Assembly (NCBI GenBank): GCA_030151005.1
Contig: JASLES010000243.1
Coordinates: 1 to 13,109 of the forward strand
Length of the DNA: 13,109 nt
From: Silvimonas sp.
GTDB lineage: Bacteria; Pseudomonadota; Gammaproteobacteria; Burkholderiales; Chitinibacteraceae
Direction of reading: 5' to 3'
Position 1 is the stretch's first letter; every line of letters begins with the position of its first letter. Shown here piece by piece: positions 1-6,821 of the stretch. Made by a program: the position numbers and the translations under genes. Under the pieces are notes generated by a model. That model was not told the origin of the DNA, searched no databases, and was given only the letters and a program-made list of their open reading frames with translations.

Positions 1-707
1 CCGATGATAGCTTGCGCCACGAACAAACCCAGACCCGGCAAACCACCCACAAGAGAGGCTAGCAGGGCCAGCAACAGTGTGGCCGCCACGTTCTGCCAGA
101 CTTCGTTGCGCCAGTGCCAGCCGGGCAACTGCCGTTTGATCAGCCGGGCGGTTTCCTGCATCCAGGCGCCGTGCAAAGTGCCACTGACTGCCTGCCACCA
201 GAATGCGTAATAAGGCTGGTTACGACGCGCCGTAGCGGGGTCATACGGCGTGGCAACCCAGACATGGTGACCGCGATTGTGTTCAACCCGAAAATGTCCA
301 TATGCTGCCGTCCACAGCATGAGCCGCGCCAGCAAGCGCAGCGGGGCAGAACGACGATGACCCAGTTCGTGCGCGACCACAATCCCGACACCGGCCGTCA
401 CGCCCAAAGACAAGGTGTTGCCGATCCATTCCAGGGGAGTCCAGCGGTCAGCCGTGCCAACGCCAGTGGCGACTGCCAGCAAAGCGAGCGGCACATAAGC
501 GCGCATGATCCAGTCGGCCAGCGGCACGCCATCCCGATTGGGCAGGCGGGGCGAGCGACCCACAAAAAGGTCGACCACTGGCACCAGTACAAAGGCAAAA
601 ACCGGCAGGGCAAAGGTCGCCACGCCACCGGTCTGGATGCCCCACATGCTGAGCAAAGGAAAGAGCCACGCCAGCATATACACGCAGGCGCGGGGTTGGA
701 CTTGCAT
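1..707 (-). CDS. alkB: AlkB-type alkane 1-monooxygenase (membrane di-iron hydroxylase), C-terminus beyond window edge
   Basis: Integral-membrane, non-haem di-iron hydroxylase of the AlkB/XylM family, which adds one oxygen atom to a terminal methyl group using electrons from rubredoxin. Visible: 235 codons with hydrophobic membrane segments at about residues 9-24, 30-48 and 68-84. The first histidine box HELGHR is at 113-118, a lone His at 138 (YGHF), and the second box EHNRGHH at 142-148, followed by the family-like VATPYDPATARR. The third box (NYxEHYG type) would lie past the left edge. The ATG at 707 has GGGAGA four bases upstream; an in-frame ATG at 731 would add eight residues but lacks a comparable ribosome site. 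The histidine spacing matches AlkB; substrate (alkane, fatty acyl or aromatic methyl) cannot be told. It lies downstream of a lactonase gene on the same strand, across a 180-base gap with candidate operators, so it may have its own promoter. Confidence 0.85.
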   Translation of the reverse strand, partial: MQVQPRACVYMLAWLFPLLSMWGIQTGGVATFALPVFAFVLVPVVDLFVGRSPRLPNRDGVPLADWIMRAYVPLALLAVATGVGTADRWTPLEWIGNTLSLGVTAGVGIVVAHELGHRRSAPLRLLARLMLWTAAYGHFRVEHNRGHHVWVATPYDPATARRNQPYYAFWWQAVSGTLHGAWMQETARLIKRQLPGWHWRNEVWQNVAATLLLALLASLVGGLPGLGLFVAQAII

Positions 708-711
708 GAAA

Positions 712-717
712 TCTCCC
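712..717 (-). promoter_or_regulatory. Ribosome binding site of alkB
   Basis: GGGAGA read on the minus strand, four bases before the ATG at 707. It favours that start over the in-frame ATG at 731, which has no purine-rich stretch at the right distance. Confidence 0.6.
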
Positions 718-729
718 GCGATACAATTC

Positions 730-747
730 ATCGTTTGACGAAACGAT
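730..747. promoter_or_regulatory. Candidate operator: perfect 7-4-7 dyad upstream of alkB
   Basis: ATCGTTT, spacer GACG, AAACGAT: a perfect inverted repeat ending 23 bases before the chosen alkB start. Its size and symmetry suit a dimeric helix-turn-helix regulator. The position, close to the start codon, would suit repression. No regulator gene is visible in the window; the function is inferred only from symmetry and position. Confidence 0.35.
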
Positions 748-838
748 AACGGCTCTCGCGGCGGTTTTCGGTGTAAGACAGCCAGACGGCAAAATCGGGC
801 GATATCCGGCAAAGTTGCTGTTTGTTCAGGCAAAAGCG

Positions 839-863
839 CAAACGTTTGTCATATCCGGATATG
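839..863. promoter_or_regulatory. Two adjacent palindromes in the lactonase-alkB gap
   Basis: CAAACGTTTG (839-848) and CATATCCGGATATG (850-863) are both perfect palindromes, one base apart. The core ATATCCGG recurs at 802-809, 49 bases away. They lie downstream of the lactonase stop and upstream of alkB, so they could be operator sites for alkB. Their role is not established, and chance cannot be excluded for the shorter one. Confidence 0.3.
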
Positions 864-887
864 CTTTTGGGATAAGAACAACCAGGG

Positions 888-1778
888 TCAAACCGCGCCC
901 AGCCAGCGGTTTTCCGGCAGGCCCCGAATCCCTTCCAGACGCACTTCAAACACTGCCCCCGCCAGCGGCTGTTGTGCCAGCGCATCCACGCCCAGACCGT
1001 TGCGGGCGCTGGTGACATAGAGCGTATCGAGGTCTGCGCCGCCAAAGGTGACGCAGGTGGGCTGGGCCACCGGCATGTCGATTACCCGGTCAACACTGCC
1101 ATCTGGCGCGTAGCGGATAACACAGTTGCCTGCCCATTGGGCGTTCCACAGATAACCGTCTGCGTCGATTGTGGAACCATCTGGCTCAATGATGGTGTCG
1201 CCCAGATCGACAAACACACGATGATTGCCGACGGCACCGGTTGCTGCGTCGTAATCGCTTTGCATGATCTTGTGCTGCAAAGAATCGCACCAGTACATGA
1301 TCTTGCCGTCCGGGCTGAAGCAGATACTGTTTGAGATCGCGACCTTGGGTAGATCCAGCCGGGTCAGCTTGCCTTCGGTATCAAAGCGGTAAATGGACGC
1401 CACCGGCTCTGGGCTGCCTTCGTGCATGGTGCCAAAAATAAAATTGCCAGCCCGGTCGCAACGGCCGTCGTTGGTGCGGGTTTTGGGCAGGTCTGTTTCT
1501 ACGCTGACAAGGCGCGTGTATTCATCGCGCGCGTGGTTAAAGAGGGCCAGACCCGTTTCCAGCGCCACCAGCAGTACGTCCTGATTTTGCGTCAATGCAA
1601 AACAGCCCAGGCGCTGCGGCAAATGCCAGCACTTGTGCACGCCAGTACCTGGCTTCATCCGCCACAGTTCTTTGGCATGGATGTTGGTCCACCACAAATG
1701 CCCGGTGTGCTCGTCGCGGATGATGCCTTCGGCGAGGTTGTATTGACCATCTGAGAGGCAACGGACTACGGCGCTCAT
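888..1778 (-). CDS. SMP-30/gluconolactonase/LRE-family sugar lactonase
   Basis: A 296-residue six-bladed beta-propeller hydrolase that opens aldonolactone rings, presumably in the cytosol, as no signal peptide is seen. The conserved metal and substrate residues are in place: Glu17 (LAEGI), Arg101 and Asn103 in RTNDGRCDRAGN, Asn150 (SNSICFSPDG) and Asp200 (EPDGSTIDADGYLWNAQW). This last signature is typical of bacterial arabinono-, xylono- and related lactonases. The length is normal. The ATG at 1778 has AGGA about eight bases upstream. No sugar dehydrogenase, dehydratase or sugar transporter lies nearby, so the lactone cannot be named. alkB follows on the same strand 180 bases on; a functional link is not evident. 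The family call is firm and the substrate open. Confidence 0.88.
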   Translation of the reverse strand: MSAVVRCLSDGQYNLAEGIIRDEHTGHLWWTNIHAKELWRMKPGTGVHKCWHLPQRLGCFALTQNQDVLLVALETGLALFNHARDEYTRLVSVETDLPKTRTNDGRCDRAGNFIFGTMHEGSPEPVASIYRFDTEGKLTRLDLPKVAISNSICFSPDGKIMYWCDSLQHKIMQSDYDAATGAVGNHRVFVDLGDTIIEPDGSTIDADGYLWNAQWAGNCVIRYAPDGSVDRVIDMPVAQPTCVTFGGADLDTLYVTSARNGLGVDALAQQPLAGAVFEVRLEGIRGLPENRWLGAV

Positions 1779-1959
1779 GCTTGTTTCCTGGGCGGTTGGG
1801 GTGGATGAAAGCGTTTTCGGTGGAGGGGTAATTTACCGGGTTCTGGCGGGGAGGGGGGATTGGGTGAATACCCTGGGGGTTTTTTTCTGGGGTGGCGGGC
1901 GATGCTTGCTGTAGGGTGGATTCGGAGCGTTAGCGACAATCCAGCATTGCGATGTGTGT

Positions 1960-2060
1960 GTTAGCGCCTTGCGGCGCGGTCGTTTTTGATACCGGCGGTG
2001 GCCGGAGCACGTTACTTTCTTTTGCTTCGCCAAAAGAAAGTAACCAAAGAAAAGGCGACC
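1960..2060 (+). repeat. Left copy of palindromic dispersed element (outer inverted repeat)
   Basis: It begins with GTTAGCGCC and a GCGCC-type mini-hairpin. A 38-base run (1985-2022) then reappears perfectly, reverse-complemented, at 2767-2804. Within it is a hairpin with a perfect 13-bp stem (GTTACTTTCTTTT, 2011-2023, with AAAAGAAAGTAAC, 2032-2044) around an eight-base loop. The copy ends in AAAGAAAGTAACCAAAG...GGCGACC, also shared with the right copy apart from a one-base indel. I recall similar sequences scattered between genes of many Beta- and Gammaproteobacteria; that is memory, not a search. Confidence 0.8.
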
Positions 2061-2066
2061 CTGCGA

Positions 2067-2186
2067 CAGTGCCCCTTCGGGGTTCCCTGTGCTTCTCGCG
2101 AAGTCCGGCTGGCTTCAGGAACTCGCCCTGCGGGCTCAAACACCCTTCCGCCGAAACCTCGGACTTCGCTGCGATGCTCGGCACTG
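2067..2186. repeat. Nested complementary segments following the left arm
   Basis: CAGTGCC (2067-2073) pairs with GGCACTG (2180-2186). Inside that, CGAAGTCCG (2099-2107) pairs with CGGACTTCG (2160-2168). The nested order would allow a branched stem in RNA or single-stranded DNA. The stretch directly continues the left palindromic copy and may belong to the same element, but it has no close counterpart beside the right copy. Confidence 0.5.
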
Positions 2187-2220
2187 CCGGAGGGGAGCAG
2201 GTCAAAAGCAACGGCAAAAG

Positions 2221-2280
2221 CCAAAACCAACGCCAAAACCAAAACCAACGCCAAAACCAAAACCAAAACCAAAACCAAAA
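2221..2280. repeat. Hexamer tandem array, ten CCAAAA/CCAACG units
   Basis: Ten consecutive six-base units: eight are CCAAAA and two (units 2 and 5) are CCAACG. Degenerate units run on at both ends (CAAAAGCAACGG before, CCACGCCAACCC after). The A/C asymmetry between strands is complete over 60 bases apart from the two G. The translations are low-complexity and not believed to be protein. Confidence 0.9.
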
Positions 2281-2334
2281 CCACGCCAACCCCACAAACC
2301 ATTTGCACGCAAGAATGATTTACCCCGCTTACCA

Positions 2335-2503
2335 CCTCGTCATTCCCGAGCTCGGCGCTCCCCTTGGCGGGAATCCAGTCCGCAGCCCAACGGGCTGCTT
2401 GCCGCGAATGCCACCATTACTTCACGAATCCACCTTGAAGAACGTGCAGGCATTGCAGCTGGATTCCGGCGCAAGTGGGCCGCCGAGGACCGGAATGACG
2501 AGG
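2335..2503. repeat. Inner inverted pair of a CGTCATTCC...GGAATCCAG short repeat
   Basis: The left unit, 2335-2378, starts CCTCGTCATTCC and ends GGAATCCAG. The right unit, 2459-2503, is its inverse, starting CTGGATTCC and ending GGAATGACGAGG; the end blocks pair perfectly over 12 and 9 bases. Each unit also has the ATTCC...GGAAT core of a short-repeat type that I recall as widely dispersed in proteobacteria, and which resembles the Neisseria ATTCCC-N8-GGGAAT repeats. The 80-base spacer holds nothing recognisable. Confidence 0.7.
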
Positions 2504-2525
2504 CAGTGGAATGCGCGTTGAATTG

Positions 2526-2615
<90 letters not shown>

Positions 2616-2717
2616 GATTTTGATTTTCTCCCCAATCAAAGCCCAGCGACGAAGGAGTGGAGGGAGACCTTAGGCTCCCGACCGACTGAGGGCAGCCCGG
2701 AGGGCCGCCAGGGCTGG

Positions 2718-2835
2718 GGTCGCCTTTCTTTGGTTACTTTCTTTGGGGCCGCCGAGGTGGCGAAGCAAAGAAAGTAACGTGCTCCGGCCACCGCCGGTAT
2801 CAAATGCTTTTAAACATTGCGCCGAAGGCGCTAAC
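2718..2835 (-). repeat. Right copy of palindromic dispersed element (outer inverted repeat)
   Basis: Reverse complement of the left copy, starting GGTCGCC and ending GGCGCTAAC. Its internal hairpin has a 12-bp stem (GTTACTTTCTTT at 2733-2744 with AAAGAAAGTAAC at 2767-2778). Its loop is 22 bases because of an extra GC-rich stretch that the left copy lacks. A GCGCC-GAA-GGCGC mini-hairpin sits at 2819-2831. The two copies have diverged in loops but not in stems, which suggests that structure is kept. Confidence 0.8.
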
Positions 2836-2869
2836 AACCGCTTTTAACCATCCAGGCACACCAACCACG

Positions 2870-2903
2870 CCCCAAAAAAACAAAACCCCGCCATCGGCGG
2901 GGC
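2870..2903 (-). terminator. Rho-independent terminator of ygiQ
   Basis: On the minus strand the hairpin CCCCGCC-GAT-GGCGGGG (2886-2902, seven GC pairs, three-base loop) runs straight into TTTTGTTTTTTT. It lies 23 bases after the ygiQ stop. On the plus strand the hairpin is followed only by CTTTCATC, so it is directional. Confidence 0.88.
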
Positions 2904-2925
2904 TTTCATCCCTCAACAAAAAAGA

Positions 2926-5133
2926 TCACCGTGCCCGATTCTTCCCGGCAAAGGTTTTCTTCCCTTTACCCTGGCCTGGCCCAACAATCTTCTTGCGTGT
3001 TTCCGGCGTAGCACCTGCCGGTTTGCGCGCGCCAGCGGCACCTGAACCGGCAGGCCGCGGGTTGCGTGGCGGCGCCACCGGCCGCTCACCCGGTTGCTGC
3101 GCCGGGATCAGGTGTTTCGGGCTGTTGCCGATCAAATCCGCACGGCCCATTTCCAGCAAGGCTTCGCGCAGGATCGGCCAGTTGGCCGGGTCGTGATAAC
3201 GCAGGAATGCCTTATGCACCTTGCGTTGATGTGCGTCGCGGATGATCTCTACTTTTTCCGAACTGCGGGCCAGCTTCTTCAGCGGGTTGCGGCGGGTATG
3301 CCACATGGTGGTCGCCATCGCCATCGGTGTCGGCGTGAAGGCTTGTACCTGGTCGGGCTTGAAGTTGTTTTCCTTGAGCCACAATGCCAGGTTCAGCATG
3401 TCTTCATTGGCGGTGCCCGGGTGGGCAGCAATGAAATAGGGGATCAAATACTGTTTCTTGCCGGCCTGGGCGCTGAATTTGTCGAACAGGGCCTTGAAGC
3501 GCTCAAAGGTGCCAATGCCCGGCTTCATCATCTTGGACAGTGGGCCTTCTTCGGTGTGTTCCGGCGCAATTTTCAGGTAACCGCTCACGTGATGCGTGAC
3601 CAGTTCCTTGATGTATTCCGGGTTTTCCACCGCCAGGTCGTAGCGCAAGCCAGAGCCGATGGTGATCTTCTTGACACCTGGAATCGCCCGCGCCTTGCGG
3701 TACAGCTGGATCAGCGGGGCATGATCGGTGTTCAGGTTTTCGCAAATGCCCGGATACACACAGGACAAGCGACGACAGGATTGTTCGATCTTCGGGTCTT
3801 TACATGCCAGGCGATACATATTGGCGGTTGGGCCGCCCAAGTCGCTGATGTGGCCGGTAAAGCCCTGGGTTTTGTCGCGGATTTCCACGATCTCGTTCAG
3901 GATCGACTCTTCCGACCGGCTCTGGATGATGCGGCCTTCGTGTTCGGTGATGGAACAGAAGGTACAGCCGCCAAAGCAGCCACGCATGATGTTGATGGAG
4001 AACCGGATCATTTCCCACGCCGGAATACGCGCATTGCCATAAGACGGATGCGGATTGCGGGCGTAGAAGAGGTCGTAGACGTAGTCCATCTCCGGGGTGG
4101 TCAGCGGAATGGGTGGCGGGTTGATCCACACATCGCGCTCGCCGTGCGCCTGCACCAGCGCGCGGGCGTTACCGGGGTTGGATTCCAGATGCAAGGTGCG
4201 GCTGGCGTGGGCGTACAAGACCGGGTCATGGGCGACGGCTTCAAACGCCGGAATCCGCACCACGGTTTTCTGGCGCTGCGCCTGCTTGGCCGCAAGGCGC
4301 TCGGCCTTGCTGACAATACGAATGGGTTGTGCAGCTTCGGGCGGTGTTGGCGCGCTTTGTTTTTCCGGCTCCATGGCGTAGGGGTCCGGGTGCGGATCAA
4401 CGCGGCCGGGGGTATCGACGGTGGTCGAATCCATTTCAGACCAGTCATCCGCAGGCATCCAGCCCTGGCGAGTCATGAAAGCCGTGCCGCGTACGTCGCG
4501 GATCTGGGCCAGACGCTCGCCGGCATGGGCTCGCTGGGCGACTTCTACGAGCGCGCGTTCGGCATTACCAAACAAGAGAATATCTGCCTTGGCGTAGACC
4601 AGGGCGGACTGGCGCACTTTGTCGCTCCAGTAATCGTACTGGGCAATGCGGCGCAAGCTGGCTTCAATGCCGCCGGCCATGATATCCACGCCGGGGTAGG
4701 CTTCGCGGCAGCGCTGGCAATACACGGTGAGCGCACGATCTGGCCGTTTGCCACCTTCGCCGCCGGCCGTATAGGCGTCGTCAGAGCGCGGTTTTTTGTC
4801 AGCCGTATACCGGTTGATCATGGAGTCCATATTGCCGGCGGTAATGCCAAAGAACAGGCGCGGTTTGCCCAGTACCTTGAATGGCTCGGCAGACTGCCAG
4901 TCTGGCTGGCTGATGATGCCTACGCGAAAGCCCTGCGCTTCCAGCAGACGGCCAATCAGCGCCATACCAAAACTGGGGTGGTCGATATAGGCGTCGCCCG
5001 TTACCAGAATAATGTCGCACTCATCCCAGCCCAGTTTGTTCATCTCTGCACGGCTCATGGGCAGGAACGGGGCGGGTTGGCGCGGCTTCATGCCGGCGGG
5101 CAGATCAAAAATCGGGGCGGGAGACTGGCTCAT
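2926..5133 (-). CDS. ygiQ: YgiQ-family radical SAM protein
   Basis: A 735-residue cytosolic radical S-adenosylmethionine protein closely resembling E. coli YgiQ (UPF0313); the reaction of the family is, to my knowledge, undefined. Seen from the N-terminus: a family start block APFLPMSRAEMNKLGWDECD; a VTGDAYIDHPSFGMALIGRLL region of B12-binding-like fold; and a variable Pro/Ala/Lys-rich linker at about 250-290. The iron-sulphur motif RGCFGGCTFC has cysteines at 386, 390 and 393 (C-x3-C-x2-C). Next comes the long conserved SITEHEGRIIQSRS...LGGPTANMYRL core, and finally a basic Gly/Pro/Lys tail. An in-frame GTG at 5232 would add 33 residues, but these do not resemble the family, so the ATG at 5133 is preferred although its ribosome site is weak. 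sstT lies 126 bases upstream on the same strand. Confidence 0.93.
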   Translation of the reverse strand: MSQSPAPIFDLPAGMKPRQPAPFLPMSRAEMNKLGWDECDIILVTGDAYIDHPSFGMALIGRLLEAQGFRVGIISQPDWQSAEPFKVLGKPRLFFGITAGNMDSMINRYTADKKPRSDDAYTAGGEGGKRPDRALTVYCQRCREAYPGVDIMAGGIEASLRRIAQYDYWSDKVRQSALVYAKADILLFGNAERALVEVAQRAHAGERLAQIRDVRGTAFMTRQGWMPADDWSEMDSTTVDTPGRVDPHPDPYAMEPEKQSAPTPPEAAQPIRIVSKAERLAAKQAQRQKTVVRIPAFEAVAHDPVLYAHASRTLHLESNPGNARALVQAHGERDVWINPPPIPLTTPEMDYVYDLFYARNPHPSYGNARIPAWEMIRFSINIMRGCFGGCTFCSITEHEGRIIQSRSEESILNEIVEIRDKTQGFTGHISDLGGPTANMYRLACKDPKIEQSCRRLSCVYPGICENLNTDHAPLIQLYRKARAIPGVKKITIGSGLRYDLAVENPEYIKELVTHHVSGYLKIAPEHTEEGPLSKMMKPGIGTFERFKALFDKFSAQAGKKQYLIPYFIAAHPGTANEDMLNLALWLKENNFKPDQVQAFTPTPMAMATTMWHTRRNPLKKLARSSEKVEIIRDAHQRKVHKAFLRYHDPANWPILREALLEMGRADLIGNSPKHLIPAQQPGERPVAPPRNPRPAGSGAAGARKPAGATPETRKKIVGPGQGKGKKTFAGKNRAR

Positions 5134-5259
5134 GCGGATCACAACTTCGGGCAATCGGCCATTTTCGCAGAAATATGCCGGTTGAGTCCTGGAAAAATGA
5201 AATTTTTCATCAGGATAGTCGCCAGGCGGCACCGGTCTGGCCGCTCTGGCGTCGCCCTG

Positions 5260-6492
5260 TCATGCCTGGGCGAGTGCTTTGTCACCACCTTGTGCGTGGC
5301 AAGCCGCAGCGGTGAACAACACATCAGTCGATGAATTGAGTGCAGTCTCGAATGAGTCTTGCAAAACACTGATGATGAAGCCCACACCCACTACCTGCAT
5401 GGCCAGATCGTTGCTGATGCCAAACAAACCGCATGCCAGCGGGATCAACAACAAGGAGCCGCCAGCCACCCCGGACGCACCGCAGGCGCACAGTGCCGCG
5501 ACGACAGAAAGCAGCAACGCCGTGGGCCAATCCACCGCAATGCCCAGGGTATTGACGGCCGCCAGTGTCAGCACGGTCACGGTAATGGCTGCGCCAGCCA
5601 TATTGATGGTGGCACCCAGCGGGATCGACACTGAGTAGGTATCTTCGTGCAGGTCAAGTTTGCGGCACAGCGCCAGGTTGACCGGGATATTGGCGGCAGA
5701 ACTGCGGGTGAAGAAAGCCGTCAGGGCGCTTTCCCGCAGGCAGGTAAAGACCAGCGGATAGGGGTTGCGCCGGGTTTTGCAAAATACAATGAGCGGGTTG
5801 ACGATCAGCGCCACAAACAGCATTGAGCCAATCAGCACCTCAAGCAGCCTGCCGTAGTGGGCCAGCGCACCAAAGCCATTGGTGCCGAGCGTGGTGGCAA
5901 CCAGCCCGAAAATACCAATAGGCGAGCACTGGATGATCAATCGGACAATGTGCGCAATGCCGTTGGAGAGATTGGCGACCACCTCGCGGGTGGTGGCGCT
6001 GGCATGGCGCAGCGCCAGGCCCAGCCCGGCCGACCACGCCAGAATGCCAATGTAATTGCCATCGGCCAGTACGCGGACCGGGTTATCCACCACATTCAGC
6101 GCCAGGGTGCGTAATACCGCGCCAATCCCTTCTGGTGCGGCCGTGGTCTGTGTGGGAACAACCAGCGTCAATGTGGCAGGAAAACTGAAACTGGCCACCA
6201 CGGCCACGAGTGCGGCCGCCAGCGTCCCGGTGACATACAAGCCAAGGATCGGGCCGATGTTGGTGCGCTGGCCCGCTTTGTGGCTGGCAATGGCGCTGGT
6301 CACCAGGGCAAACACCAGAATCGGCGCGACAGACTTGAGTGCGGTGACAAAAAGCGTACCGAGTAAACCGACCGAAGCGGCGGCAGAGGGCGAACAGGCC
6401 GCCAGCGCTGCACCCGCAATCAGGCCAATCAGAATGCGGACGACGAGATTGCCATGCAGCACAAACTGCACCAGTCTGGATTTTTTTGTCAT
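5260..6492 (-). CDS. sstT: Sodium:serine/threonine symporter
   Basis: Inner-membrane secondary transporter of the dicarboxylate/amino acid:cation symporter (DAACS) family that takes up serine and threonine with sodium. The 410 residues match the usual length of about 410-415. Signatures seen: FFTRSSAANIPVNLALCRKL, the serine-rich re-entrant loop, at about 273-292; PLGATINMAGAAITVTVLTLAAVNTLG at about 306-332; the third transport-core motif VLQDSFETALNSSTDVLF near the C-terminus; and many hydrophobic helices. The ATG at 6492 is preceded by AAGG about ten bases upstream. It points away from the phn cluster across a 329-base gap. ygiQ follows after a short gap without a clear terminator, so the two may be cotranscribed down to the terminator at 2870-2903. 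No functional link to the neighbours is evident. Confidence 0.93.
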   Translation of the reverse strand: MTKKSRLVQFVLHGNLVVRILIGLIAGAALAACSPSAAASVGLLGTLFVTALKSVAPILVFALVTSAIASHKAGQRTNIGPILGLYVTGTLAAALVAVVASFSFPATLTLVVPTQTTAAPEGIGAVLRTLALNVVDNPVRVLADGNYIGILAWSAGLGLALRHASATTREVVANLSNGIAHIVRLIIQCSPIGIFGLVATTLGTNGFGALAHYGRLLEVLIGSMLFVALIVNPLIVFCKTRRNPYPLVFTCLRESALTAFFTRSSAANIPVNLALCRKLDLHEDTYSVSIPLGATINMAGAAITVTVLTLAAVNTLGIAVDWPTALLLSVVAALCACGASGVAGGSLLLIPLACGLFGISNDLAMQVVGVGFIISVLQDSFETALNSSTDVLFTAAACHAQGGDKALAQA

Positions 6493-6821
6493 GAAATGAA
6501 TACCTTGGCGGTGCTGTCGCGCCTGTTTGAAGACAAGCCGGCCATGGTATGCCTGGACTTACGCCCGGCGCTGCGCACAATTGCGCAACTGTTAAATCCT
6601 CACGCCGACAAGGGGTAGGGCCAGACAGGAAACCCTGGCGCGTCGAATGCGGCGTTGGTCATCGCAAATTCGTCTAGACGTCACAACCTTGTAACACTCT
6701 CCTCGCACAATCCGCCTCGTCTGATCGACAGACCTTTATTGACCAGGATGACTGCCGCTGCCAGGCACGGTGGTCTCTTCGCAACACAGAACCCGACAGA
6801 ACCAAGACAAGGATTGCCCAA
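6493..6821. other. Divergent intergenic region between sstT and phnS
   Basis: 329 bases without a gene, which must hold the sstT and phnS promoters. The only sharp signal is a perfect palindrome at 6671-6680, listed separately. A possible TTGACC box at about 6740 has no good partner at the right spacing, so no promoter is called. AAGGA at 6809-6813 is the phnS ribosome site. Confidence 0.7.
6671..6681. promoter_or_regulatory. Candidate phn operator, CGTCTAGACG palindrome
   Basis: A perfect ten-base palindrome (6671-6680), 141 bases upstream of phnS. The nine-base string TCTAGACGT (6673-6681) recurs upstream of phnW at 11477-11485. CTAG is usually rare in proteobacterial DNA, so a shared CTAG-centred word upstream of two phn genes is suggestive. 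GntR/HutC-type regulators of phosphonate genes are known to bind symmetrical sites of this general kind; the link here is inference. Confidence 0.4.

Noticed and set aside
114..749. A 211-codon plus-strand frame at the left edge
   Set aside because: It overlaps the AlkB-type gene, whose histidine boxes are clear on the minus strand.
1865..1890. Terminator-like CCCTGGGGG followed by seven T
   Set aside because: The stem would be at most three or four pairs with almost no loop, and no gene on the plus strand ends before it.
5185..5210. Terminator of sstT (GAAAAAT-GAA-ATTTTTC)
   Set aside because: The stem is only A-T pairs and would be too weak. It may instead be part of the ygiQ promoter region, but no clear boxes could be set.
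3094..5334. A 746-codon open frame on the plus strand opposite ygiQ
   Set aside because: It mirrors ygiQ codon by codon and is explained by GC-rich third positions in the real gene. The translation has no recognisable domain, while the minus strand matches YgiQ throughout.
6760..6785. Sigma-54 promoter (GGCACG followed by TTCGC) upstream of phnS
   Set aside because: The spacing between the GG and GC elements is too long for the -24/-12 pattern.
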